Below, in pieces: positions 8,979 to 17,184 of a DNA stretch of 64,000 nucleotides. How positions within the stretch are numbered: the stretch's first letter is position 1; every line of letters starts with the position of its first letter. The position numbers and the translations under genes were made by a program. The notes beneath the pieces were generated by a model. It ran no database searches. It saw only the letters and a program-made list of their open reading frames with translations, and was not told where the DNA came from. This DNA comes from Planctomycetota bacterium. Its GTDB lineage: Bacteria; Planctomycetota; Phycisphaerae; Phycisphaerales; Phycisphaeraceae. The stretch spans positions 1,674,001 through 1,738,000 of the forward strand of contig CP066225.1 of assembly GCA_016350165.1 (NCBI GenBank), written 5' to 3'.

Positions 8979-10337
8979 ATGCTCTCCCCTACATTCCGTC
9001 ATATTAGTAATTCCATGAATGAATCATCCGGAGCAACCATCGTGTCAAAAACCAAAATAGCTCAGCCAAATAAGCCCACCACGAAAACGCAGCCTATCAT
9101 CGAATCCTACCGCAAACTTTGGTTATACCGCTTCAAATACCATCGCAAAACAACCCTCGCCCTGCTCAGCATTCCCACATCACTCATCCTTCTCTACCTC
9201 TTCACGCACCTCAGCTTGTACATCCGAGCCGAGCACGCATTCCGCAACATGCCTGCCTACAAAACCCTCACTGAAATCAGTATGTCCTACGATCAGAACG
9301 CTGACCTCGATAACGGGCGCATACTCAGTCAGCTTCTTGCCAACCTCAACCTCGATAAAAACTACACTGAAAAACTAAGCAACTTTAACAACGAAACCAA
9401 ACACCAACTCTCTTTCACCACGCCCATGTCTCCCGATGTCTTGCAAGCAGCTCAATCTCTTCTTACAGATAACAAAACCATCATCAACTTCATTGATCAA
9501 CTTCCCCATGAAGGCTCACTTCGTTTTGACGGCAAATTCAATGACCATACCGAATCGCATCTTAAACATCTCAACGAACTTCGCAGCCTTTCAAAACTCT
9601 TACACCTGCGCATCTATATCAACATCCACAACAAACAATACGATGCAGTTCATAAGGATTTGATCAACCTCATCAAAATTGCAGACACGTTGATTTACGA
9701 ACCTCACCATGTCAGCATTCTCGTTCGTCGCTCACTGAATTCACGCTATACCGCACCATATATATTTCACTGCCTTAACCAAAACATCTTCACTTCTGAC
9801 CAGTTGCACAAACTCCAGCAAGCGCTCAGCAAGTTTCCGATCGACAAACACAAAACACTTAAAAACGCTGTCATAACAAATGCAGCCGTTCAACTGCGTT
9901 TTTTTGAAAAACCACACGAATTCAAGCAAATGCTCGATGATCATCAATATTTCGATGAATCACCCATCCCACATTACCCAGTTTGGCGATTTACCTTCCT
10001 ACACGAAAATGATCGTTACCGTACAATCCAATTCTTCAATGCGCTATTAACTGAAACAGAAAACAAAACATACCAATACAAAATCTGTGAACATCTCATT
10101 GATAATTCATCCGAATATTATCTCGTAAGCCGCCAAACGCCTTCATGGGATCATCTCCCCCCAACCATTGATGCTGACATCGCTGACCGCAACGGACTAA
10201 TTCTTTCCATTGCTGAAATGCGTTACGAAATAGATCATCAAAAACAACCTGAAAACTCAAGCGATCTCGTTCCATACGACATCAAACAATTACCAGACAA
10301 TCAAAACGATGAGCAACCAAATACCCCCAAACAATAA
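8979..10337 (+). CDS. Membrane-anchored hypothetical protein with large helical exterior domain
   Basis: Unrecognised protein of up to 452 residues. A cytoplasmic, basic N-terminal stretch of about 55 residues precedes one membrane helix (TTLALLSIPTSLILLYLFTH); the remaining 360 or so residues, rich in Leu, Asn, His and Lys, appear mainly helical. No enzymatic motif is visible. The start is uncertain: the ATG at 8979 has no clear ribosome site, and a GTG at 9042 follows CCGGAG at better spacing. The stop overlaps the next gene by 29 bases, so translation is probably coupled. The plus strand here is strongly C-rich, as it is in the opposite-strand gene before it. Confidence 0.7.
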   Translation: MLSPTFRHISNSMNESSGATIVSKTKIAQPNKPTTKTQPIIESYRKLWLYRFKYHRKTTLALLSIPTSLILLYLFTHLSLYIRAEHAFRNMPAYKTLTEISMSYDQNADLDNGRILSQLLANLNLDKNYTEKLSNFNNETKHQLSFTTPMSPDVLQAAQSLLTDNKTIINFIDQLPHEGSLRFDGKFNDHTESHLKHLNELRSLSKLLHLRIYINIHNKQYDAVHKDLINLIKIADTLIYEPHHVSILVRRSLNSRYTAPYIFHCLNQNIFTSDQLHKLQQALSKFPIDKHKTLKNAVITNAAVQLRFFEKPHEFKQMLDDHQYFDESPIPHYPVWRFTFLHENDRYRTIQFFNALLTETENKTYQYKICEHLIDNSSEYYLVSRQTPSWDHLPPTIDADIADRNGLILSIAEMRYEIDHQKQPENSSDLVPYDIKQLPDNQNDEQPNTPKQ

Positions 10338-10719
10338 CGATGAGCCAATACACACACCGCCGCTCTCCACATTCGCGCCCAACAAAGCCAAGCTGTACTA
10401 CATCGTCACCTGCATCGAATTTTTCGCACTGGCATTCGTCTACATCATTATGGTTGAGGTCGCACGCCCCTTCAGGCAACACGCTGAATACTACACCGCG
10501 ACTGTCATCACCATCGCCGCCATCCTCTTCAGCATCTACACCTTCCTCATCGCCCACAAAACCTTCCCAGAATCTGATGCAAAAACCATGCGCATCATCC
10601 ACCTCATACTCCTCGGGCTCTTCGCCTTCCCACTACTAGTACTACTCAATTTCTATTTCCACTACACCTACGCCGACTGGTTCTTCCCAAACTGGCCACC
10701 CAAAATCAATCTCAATTAA
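10309..10719 (+). CDS. Small three-helix membrane protein
   Basis: 136 residues. A Pro/Asn-rich N-terminus is followed by three probable membrane helices (YYIVTCIEFFALAFVYIIMV, TATVITIAAILFSIYTFLIA, IIHLILLGLFAFPLLVLLNF) and a Trp/Pro-rich tail (YADWFFPNWPPK). The ATG at 10309 lies inside the end of the upstream gene in another frame, a 29-base overlap that argues for coexpression. I do not recognise a family. It may be the membrane partner of the preceding anchored protein; this rests on arrangement alone. Confidence 0.62.
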   Translation: MSNQIPPNNNDEPIHTPPLSTFAPNKAKLYYIVTCIEFFALAFVYIIMVEVARPFRQHAEYYTATVITIAAILFSIYTFLIAHKTFPESDAKTMRIIHLILLGLFAFPLLVLLNFYFHYTYADWFFPNWPPKINLN

Positions 10720-11001
10720 CAAATACCACCCAAACCTTTCTCAACGGCACAAGCCCTCTAACACTTGATTAGACTACTCAGCATTTTCAGCGACTGCCTC
10801 AACATCCAACCCATCACATTAACATCCTAAACACCTACCTATATATAGATACAACTTCATCACACCCTCTCATCACCTCACCAGCTCATTTGCCAAACTT
10901 CCCACATAAAGACAAATCACTCCGCTGAAATTCAGCTAGTTCTCTACTATTAGCTTTGATACTGTTAAAATGATGTGTACGAGAAACGCGAGAACCGCAT
11001 C

Positions 11002-11934
11002 ATGAACACAAGCAACGAACCTTCATCCCAATCCAGCGCAGCTATCAGTTCGTCTGCGAATCGAGATTCATCCGGGGCATCTGACAGCAAACGCTTTCAG
11101 CTTGCGATTTTCACACTTTGGAAACGGGAGATGGTGACCTTCTTCCGAACACGTAGTCGATTGGCGACCGCGCTCGCTTTTCCAGTCATGCTGTGGCTCA
11201 TGCTCGGGTTCGGTCTCAACAACTCATTCCAGATCCAGACCGCTGCACCTCAAAGCGGCGAGACTGCTGCAACTCCTGACGTCATCAGCACTTCACTTGA
11301 CGCAGCAGCCCAAGCGCAAGCCGCTGATATCGGGTATCTCGCCTACTTCTTCCCCGGTATCATTGTCATGGTTCTGCTCTTCACCGCGATCTTCTCAACA
11401 ATCAGTGTCATTGATGACCGTAAGTCAGGTTTTCTACAAGGGGTTATGGTCGCACCTGTTTCAAGACTCGCCATCGTCCTCGGCAAAATCCTCGGCGGAG
11501 CAACCGTCGCCATCGTTCAAGCATTCATCCTCACCATCCTTATTTGGCCCACCCTCACCATCCCCAACGCCTCATTCCTCGGGCTCATCCCAGCCGCCAT
11601 CGCAATGATCATCGTCGCTATCTCATTAACTGCAATGGGGTTAGCAATTGCATGGCCAATGGATTCCACTGCCGCTTTCCACGGCATCATGAACGTCTTA
11701 CTCATGCCCATGTGGTTCCTCTGCGGCGCACTGTTCCCATTCTCAGGCGCACCCATCGGACTCAAAGCACTCATGCTCATCAACCCGCTAACCTACGGCT
11801 ACACCGTCGTTTCCGCTCACCTGATCGGAACCGAAAACCACTCCATCCCACTCTCCATCGCATGGGTAATCATGATCGGCTTCACTGCCCTGCTCGTTTG
11901 GCTGAGCGTTCGTGTCGCCTCGAAACAAGCATGA
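11002..11934 (+). CDS. ABC-2 type transporter permease
   Basis: Membrane component of an ABC exporter of the DrrB/NodJ type. A Ser-rich cytoplasmic N-terminus of about 35 residues is followed by LAIFTLWKREMVTFFRTRSR, the usual ABC-2 entry, and six likely membrane helices. The central ISVIDDRKSGFLQGVMVAPV and SRLAIVLGKILGG are family hallmarks, and a C-terminal LMLINPLTYGYTVVSAHLIG is also typical. I prefer the ATG at 11002; the frame opens with a GTG at 10975. No ATP-binding subunit lies beside it in this window, so the partner must be encoded elsewhere. It is followed by a SCO1 gene; such permeases sometimes accompany cytochrome oxidase assembly genes (inference). Confidence 0.88.
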   Translation: MNTSNEPSSQSSAAISSSANRDSSGASDSKRFQLAIFTLWKREMVTFFRTRSRLATALAFPVMLWLMLGFGLNNSFQIQTAAPQSGETAATPDVISTSLDAAAQAQAADIGYLAYFFPGIIVMVLLFTAIFSTISVIDDRKSGFLQGVMVAPVSRLAIVLGKILGGATVAIVQAFILTILIWPTLTIPNASFLGLIPAAIAMIIVAISLTAMGLAIAWPMDSTAAFHGIMNVLLMPMWFLCGALFPFSGAPIGLKALMLINPLTYGYTVVSAHLIGTENHSIPLSIAWVIMIGFTALLVWLSVRVASKQA

Positions 11935-12128
11935 GCATGACCTGCTAACTCTTTAAAAACAAATAAGTTGCGAATCGGGTTATTCACACTGGATGTTTCA
12001 CAGAGGCAGCGTTAATGTGTTTTGTAAGCTGCATGAGAAAAGTGAGTCTTTCGAGCAATCGCAGCTGCATTTTTTGTGAACTTTCAATCAAATCAAACGC
12101 ACAATCGCCTGTGAGTTTGGGGGCGTAA

Positions 12129-12923
12129 ATGACGCAACCGTTTGAAGACAACCAAGATAAAAACGAATCTGATAAAGAACAAAGCGCAAATGATTCAGCT
12201 AGTGAATCGCGCGATCAGACCCATGAATCTGCGCATCCATCCACCCCAAAAGGTGGCATCCAAGGCGTTCAAAGTCTGGTCGTCTGGATCATCGCAATCG
12301 TGGCACTGGGCGCAGCTGCGGTAATGACTGTCGATGTACTCATCGGCGGCGCACCCGGCAAACGAAATGTACTCAATGACACCAGTGTCGATGGCAAGCA
12401 GCCTCTGCTTCTGGACGCACCGAAATGGCAGCTCACCGACGCTTTCGGCAAAACTGTAAGTAATGATGACTTCAAGGGTAAGGTCATGATTTACGACTTT
12501 ATCTTCACACGTTGCGCATTGGTTTGTCCGATCATGTCGATGCAGATGGCTGACATCCAGAACACACTCAAAGGCACGACCGCTGAGGATAAGGTCGAGA
12601 TCGTGAGCATCTCGATTGATGGTGCGCATGATACGCCTGAGGTGCTCAAGAAGTATGGATACGATCCGGAGCGTGGGGTTGGTGCTGATCCCGAGATGTG
12701 GCATTTCGTAACTGGTGATCAGGCAACTGTTTGGCCTCTAGTGGACAAACAGTTTTTATTGCCAGTGGATGAGCAACCTGAGGTTGAGGGAATGCCGATT
12801 GCACACAGCGCGAAGTTTGTGCTGGTCGATAAACAGGGGCGAATCTACAACTACTACGACCTGAATGAGAAGGAAGACCGCAGTGCGATCCTGGCTGACA
12901 TCGAGCGGCTGATTAACCAATAA
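12129..12923 (+). CDS. SCO1/SenC/PrrC family copper chaperone
   Basis: Thioredoxin-fold protein that helps load copper into cytochrome c oxidase (family knowledge). The N-terminal 45 residues are charged and disordered, then one membrane anchor (VVWIIAIVALGAAAVMTVDV) directs the domain to the periplasmic side. The copper site is complete: the CxxxC pair at C129 and C133 (TRCALVCP) and the distal His at about 226 in PIAHSAKFVLVD. Length of 264 is normal. The preceding plus-strand gene is the ABC-2 permease, with a 194-base gap. The gene begins A/C-rich and ends G-rich, part of the local strand-composition switch. No cytochrome oxidase subunit genes are in the window. Confidence 0.92.
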   Translation: MTQPFEDNQDKNESDKEQSANDSASESRDQTHESAHPSTPKGGIQGVQSLVVWIIAIVALGAAAVMTVDVLIGGAPGKRNVLNDTSVDGKQPLLLDAPKWQLTDAFGKTVSNDDFKGKVMIYDFIFTRCALVCPIMSMQMADIQNTLKGTTAEDKVEIVSISIDGAHDTPEVLKKYGYDPERGVGADPEMWHFVTGDQATVWPLVDKQFLLPVDEQPEVEGMPIAHSAKFVLVDKQGRIYNYYDLNEKEDRSAILADIERLINQ

Positions 12924-13451
12924 GCTTTCCAAACGTGCGCAAGCGCGCACAAAAAAACACGATCTTGGCATCAAAATCTAATCAAGTGCTACTAAGCGCT
13001 GATTAGAGTGTGCGCGCGCACGAAAATGACGGATCTTTGTTAACTGCTGCCGGGATATTTAGTTATGTAAATGGGCATGATTTTGGATTTTTAGCGGTTT
13101 TTGCTGAAAAATGACGAATTTTCACCATTTTTGACGCAGTTTGCTTACAATTTGAAGCGAAATTGCGAGTTTTGAGCAAGTTTGGTTTGGCTCAAAAACC
13201 AAAACCTGAACAAAACGTGCGCACAAGCCTGCATGTCATTGCTACTTTTCAGAAAGATCTGGGAAGAAAATCTGATTCGATTCGTTTGGCGAGGGGGGCG
13301 ATAAAATCGCGATATGGCCGATGAAGAGCTTTGATGCAGAATAGGATTGAGGGGCGAAATGTTTGGGGATAGAGAATGGGAGAGGGAAATGGAGGAGGGA
13401 TAACGGGGGATGATGGGGGGGATGATGGGGATGAAAATGGAATGAAGTGAA
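12924..13451. other. Intergenic island A: hairpins, phased A/T runs and a G-rich tract
   Basis: Three sub-parts. First, GTGCGC/GCGCAC elements at 12935-12950, 13010-13021 (perfect 12-bp palindrome) and 13217-13224, plus a hairpin TCTAATCA/TGATTAGA at 12977-13007. Second, from 13081 to about 13198, A/T runs begin near 13081, 13088, 13098, 13107, 13117, 13128, 13140, 13149, 13161, 13170 and 13181, close to the 10-bp helical repeat. Third, 13351-13430 is an almost pure purine tract with eight G-runs. No open frame of note. Confidence 0.7.
13351..13430 (+). repeat. G-run tract with quadruplex potential
   Basis: Runs of three or more G at 13351, 13365, 13378, 13384, 13397, 13405, 13415 (seven Gs) and 13427 on the plus strand, ending about 20 bases before the TTG start of the next gene. 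In the transcript this could fold as a quadruplex over the initiation region. Confidence 0.5.
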
Positions 13452-14348
13452 TTGAGTATTGAGACAGAGAAAAAATCGAAGTTGGAGTTTACGCCACCTA
13501 CAGCTGAACAGGTGCGAGGGCTGTTTACTGAAAACAGGCCAACTCAGGATTCACTGTGGATGGTGCGGCTTCCTCTCTTCATCGGGCTCGGTGCTGTCGG
13601 GATTTTACTGCTGGTGGACAATGCTGTGATCACGATGATGTTGTGGTTGGCATTCATCAGCGTCTTCATTGCTGCGATGATGCGCGTACGCTATTTGAAA
13701 CAACTCGAAGCGCAAGGCGTGCAGGTTGATGAATGGGCGATGCAGCGGCGTTATGTTGATGCACTACGATCTGCATGGGTGCTACTTCCCAAGTCACGTA
13801 AGCGACATGGGCTATACATGCGGATGTCGAATGTGATCGCTCATTGTTTAAGTGAGTTAAAGTGCCATGAAGCATCTGCGGAAGCTTATGATTTTCTGAT
13901 CGACCATTTGCCCTTAGAAGGCGCGGGCGTAAAGCAGTTACGCGTATACCGCGCAATCTCATGGCTAATGGAAGACCGCCTTGCCGATGCGGATGATACG
14001 TTGCGTCACTTACGCGGCGTAAAAAGTGAGTTCAAAGGCACGGCTCTTGCAAGTGCTTATACATATGCAGAATTACTGCAGTGCGTGAAGACGTATCACT
14101 TCGATGAAGGTGTTGCGTTATCTGAGACATTATTAAACGACATGCGGCCATTGGGGATTGAAGCTGGCTATACATATGCGATGATGTCCACGTGTTACCA
14201 CGAAATGGTTTTAAGAACTGAAGACGAAAAAGAAAAAGCGCGTCTTGAGAAAGAAGCGAATAAGTGGTGGGAGTATGCGACGTGTTTAATTAAGGAAGAG
14301 CATTTGATGAATCGGATGCCGCCGGAGGTAATGAAACAACGATCCTAA
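13452..14348 (+). CDS. Two-helix membrane protein with helical-repeat-like cytoplasmic domain
   Basis: 298 residues, unrecognised. Two adjacent membrane helices at about 39-80 (LPLFIGLGAVGILLLVDNAV, MMLWLAFISVFIAAMMRV) are followed by about 220 residues of paired helices with TPR-like character (MSNVIAHCLSELKCHEASAE, ISWLMEDRLADADDTLRHL). The start is the TTG at 13452; the nearest upstream ATG (13442) runs into a stop, so no better start exists before the first helix. The initiation region follows a G-rich tract. It is directly followed by a gene of the same layout, so the two are probably old duplicates acting together. Function unknown. Confidence 0.7.
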   Translation: MSIETEKKSKLEFTPPTAEQVRGLFTENRPTQDSLWMVRLPLFIGLGAVGILLLVDNAVITMMLWLAFISVFIAAMMRVRYLKQLEAQGVQVDEWAMQRRYVDALRSAWVLLPKSRKRHGLYMRMSNVIAHCLSELKCHEASAEAYDFLIDHLPLEGAGVKQLRVYRAISWLMEDRLADADDTLRHLRGVKSEFKGTALASAYTYAELLQCVKTYHFDEGVALSETLLNDMRPLGIEAGYTYAMMSTCYHEMVLRTEDEKEKARLEKEANKWWEYATCLIKEEHLMNRMPPEVMKQRS

Positions 14349-14366
14349 GTGTTTCTGAAAATAGAG

Positions 14367-15272
14367 ATGAAACGAGTAAACGAAGACAATGTGAAAGAAG
14401 CAATGCGTGGAGGTGGCATCAAATTAACGTTGCCACGCTTCAACGATGAGCTTTTGCGCAAACAGATTACTTGGGATGGCTGGATACGCTGGGGCTCGTT
14501 CACCACTTTAGCTGCGATCTTCGTTTGGTTTATTGTTCTGAATCCGGTTCTTGGTGCAGGCAGTAGCGGGTTGGTGATGATTCTGCTGATTATGGGTTGG
14601 CTGGGTTTAAACTCGATTAATGCAAAAACAGGCAGAGAATTGGCTCAAGTTTCGATGGTGCTGGACCAGGACCCGAAACGTGCTGAGGGTTGGATTGCAT
14701 TGGCGCTGGCGCGGAAGCCGCTGCTGCGCTGGGTGCGATTGATGATCTATCACCGTCTTGCAATCGTACGTCACCGTGAACAGGATTTTGCGGAATCTGC
14801 TGCGATTTGTCGTGGCGTGCTTGAATATTCATTAGGCCCCGCTGAAGCATCGCGAGCACATCTGCTTTTGATATTGACTGAAGCGTCGCTTGAAATTCGT
14901 GACATGGGGACAGCCTATTCATCGCTTAGTCAGTTGTATGGCATGAAGGTGAGTCTGGTTGAAGCACTACAAAGATTGTCACTTCAAATTCGTTATGAAG
15001 TGATGACTGGGAATTATGGGGCAGCGGTTGCGAATATTGAATCGAAACTTGAATTGGTTGAATTACTACCTGCGATGCAGTGCGGCATTGTGCATAGATT
15101 GTTGGCAATCGGAGCGGAACGATATGGTGATCGTGAGCTTGCTGAACGATTGAATAAACGTGCATGGCTGCTGTGTGGTGACAAAGTAATAAGAGGGATT
15201 GGTGAGGATATCGCAAATAGTAAAGGGATGACAATGGTGGGTGGCGAGAAGGGTTTGAATCTCGGCAAGTAA
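14367..15272 (+). CDS. Two-helix membrane protein, likely paralogue of the preceding gene
   Basis: About 301 residues. The frame is open from a GTG at 14349, immediately after the upstream stop; the ATG at 14367 is used here, and the true start is uncertain because neither has a clear ribosome site. The layout repeats the previous gene: two membrane helices (GSFTTLAAIFVWFIVLNPVL, GLVMILLIMGWLGLNSINA), then alpha-helical repeats (RLAIVRHREQDFAESAAICR, LLILTEASLEIRDMGTAYSS) resembling TPR units. No enzymatic motif. The tight spacing suggests one transcript and possibly a heteromeric membrane complex (inference). Confidence 0.7.
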   Translation: MKRVNEDNVKEAMRGGGIKLTLPRFNDELLRKQITWDGWIRWGSFTTLAAIFVWFIVLNPVLGAGSSGLVMILLIMGWLGLNSINAKTGRELAQVSMVLDQDPKRAEGWIALALARKPLLRWVRLMIYHRLAIVRHREQDFAESAAICRGVLEYSLGPAEASRAHLLLILTEASLEIRDMGTAYSSLSQLYGMKVSLVEALQRLSLQIRYEVMTGNYGAAVANIESKLELVELLPAMQCGIVHRLLAIGAERYGDRELAERLNKRAWLLCGDKVIRGIGEDIANSKGMTMVGGEKGLNLGK

Positions 15273-15385
15273 GTTGTCACGAAGGGGTGGCCTGGAAATG
15301 ATAGGCATGGAGGCGGCTGCAAAATTGCGATGATTCATGGGGGAAAAGCCGGAAGTGTTAGACGAGGTTTGTTATCATCTTCAAC

Positions 15386-16516
15386 ATGACGAATTTAGGA
15401 AATCTATTCCCGCCTGTTTGGTTTGCCGGTGCACACTGGTCAATGTTACTGGTGATTGTGCTGGTCGCGATGGTGTTGGTGATCAAAGGTGCTGACTGGT
15501 TGGTTGAAGGAGCTGCGGGGATTGCGAAGAAGTTGGGGATGCCTGAGGTAATCATTGGTGCGACAATCGTGAGTCTTGGGACGACGACTCCTGAGGCAGC
15601 AGTGAGCGTGCTTGCAGCCTGGGACGGTAAGGCGGGCCTCGCACTGGGTAATGGTGTTGGTTCAATTATTGCGGATACAGGTTTGATCTTCGGCGTCGGT
15701 TGTTTGCTATGCGCTTTACCTGCAGACAAATTCGTACTCAGTCGTCAGGGCTGGGTGCAGTTTGGTGCTGGATTGATTGTCAGCTTCGCATGCCTTGGAG
15801 CATGGTTTGCTTCAGGCGACGATGCGACATTGGGACGAAGCGTAGGGATTGTCTTTGTCGTACTGTTAGCAGCCTATCTCTTGATTAGTGTGAGATGGTC
15901 CAAACAACATCCGCACGGCGAACCTCGACTGGTTGCTGAAAATGGTCATAAAGACAGTGAAGAATCAGATGTCACTGCAAAAGGATTTGAAGAACCAAAA
16001 CATCGCGAACGTGGTGTTCTGGCTTTATTGGGGCTGGGCTTTATCGGATTAGTGATCGTCGTGTTCTCAGGTGATGGCTTGGTGCAAGCAGTCAGTGAAC
16101 TTGCTGTGCAAGCTGGAATACCTCAGGTAGTGATCGCTTCAACGCTGGTCGCATTTGGAACAAGCTTGCCTGAACTGGTGGTCGGCATCACGGCGATCAG
16201 AAAGGGACACGCTGAACTGCTCGTGGGTAACGTGATTGGTGCAGACATTCTGAACGTGCTGTTTGTGATTGGCGTGAGCGCATTGGCTGCACCGCTTGAT
16301 ATCGTGGATCAGAATGCAGTATCGCCGACGATGTTCCTGTACCTGCATATCCCTGTGATGATGGGCATGCTGATTTTGATGCGTCTGTACATCGCAGGCA
16401 GCGTGAAGCGTGGATCGTTCAGAAGATGGATGGGCGTGCCATTGGTTGCAGCATACGTTGTGTTTGTCGCGCTACAGTACTGGATCGCAACGGGTGGTGG
16501 CGGCACAGGTAGCTGA
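15386..16516 (+). CDS. Calcium/sodium antiporter (CaCA family, YrbG-like)
   Basis: Inner-membrane cation antiporter of 376 residues with about ten membrane helices. Both alpha-repeats that line the ion path are clear: VSLGTTTPEAAVSVLAAWDG then ALGNGVGSIIADTGLIFGVG in the first half, and LVAFGTSLPELVVGITAIRK then VGNVIGADILNVLFVIGVSA in the second. The acidic residues in TPEA and LPEL bind the cations in known members. The middle loop (about residues 170-210) is hydrophilic and variable. Probable role: calcium extrusion driven by sodium or proton entry; the exact ion pair cannot be told. It stands alone and ends at a good terminator. Confidence 0.93.
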   Translation: MTNLGNLFPPVWFAGAHWSMLLVIVLVAMVLVIKGADWLVEGAAGIAKKLGMPEVIIGATIVSLGTTTPEAAVSVLAAWDGKAGLALGNGVGSIIADTGLIFGVGCLLCALPADKFVLSRQGWVQFGAGLIVSFACLGAWFASGDDATLGRSVGIVFVVLLAAYLLISVRWSKQHPHGEPRLVAENGHKDSEESDVTAKGFEEPKHRERGVLALLGLGFIGLVIVVFSGDGLVQAVSELAVQAGIPQVVIASTLVAFGTSLPELVVGITAIRKGHAELLVGNVIGADILNVLFVIGVSALAAPLDIVDQNAVSPTMFLYLHIPVMMGMLILMRLYIAGSVKRGSFRRWMGVPLVAAYVVFVALQYWIATGGGGTGS

Positions 16517-16570
16517 TAAACACGAATACATCTTGCATGAGTTAATCATCGCAATTTAAAAGGTAAACGA

Positions 16571-16597
16571 AAGCCGGCCTTAGCGTCGGCTTTTTTT
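16571..16597 (+). terminator. Intrinsic terminator after the antiporter gene
   Basis: Stem AAGCCG (16571-16576) with CGGCTT (16587-16592), extended inward by a wobble and a C-G pair, followed by a seven-T run. Confidence 0.85.
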
Positions 16598-16599
16598 GT

Positions 16600-17184
16600 T
16601 TGCCCTTTGGGTGATCGCAACGCGCGGATGATGGCTGTGATCGAACCCAATTGCAACGGTGGGAAATAAGTCGGCGGCGGGCCCTTCGGCCAACGTTCAT
16701 GATTCGATTCCAATGCAGAATCTGGTTGCTCCTTTACAGAGTCAGCCAAAACTGCAGACGACTGTTCTGATTTTTGTGGGTTATTTTCCATGCCTGCTAT
16801 TGTGCGAGATTGAGATTTCAGAAACAGATGCAGGTCGCAGCAAGTTCAACCGATACAGTGCGATTTTTTGCAACTGTGCTGGTAGAGGAGGTTTCGAGGT
16901 GTACCGAAAGGCTGTTTTACGCCCATTTCATGACACGCAGATCCAACTTTGGAAAGCAATCAGAACAGTGTTCCATAACAGATACAGTATGGTAAAATTG
17001 TTACCAGTACAGCTTGGATAAATCGAACTGTACCGGTTCCACATACTGCGAACTGTGTCTTGTAGACAACAGGCAGGAACATAGGATGTGAAGGTGTGAT
17101 GATTTGACAGATTTCAAGTGGATCTGAGGTGGTAATGAGGGACCAACGGGGGGATGGGGTCATGTGGATGAAAGGCAGGTAGCT
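16600..17184. other. Long upstream region of the MocR-type gene
   Basis: No convincing gene. Several copies of TACAGT or its complement occur: near 16852, 16983 and 17008, and CTGTAC at 17028-17033. They cluster before the regulator gene. A weak stem GGTAA/TTACC spans 16991-17005. Confidence 0.45.
16991..17039. promoter_or_regulatory. Putative MocR operator cluster
   Basis: CCAGTACAG at 17004-17012 and its inverse CTGTACCGG at 17028-17036 form an inverted pair about 24 bp apart; the second lies in a near-palindrome GAACTGTACCGGTTC (17025-17039). Sites built on CTGTAC or GTACAG are known for several MocR-type regulators; assignment here is by position. Confidence 0.45.

Noticed and set aside
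16546-16791. Minus-strand open frame of 81 codons
   Set aside because: It reads straight through the antiporter's terminator hairpin (KKADAKAGF), has no clear ribosome site and no recognisable motif.
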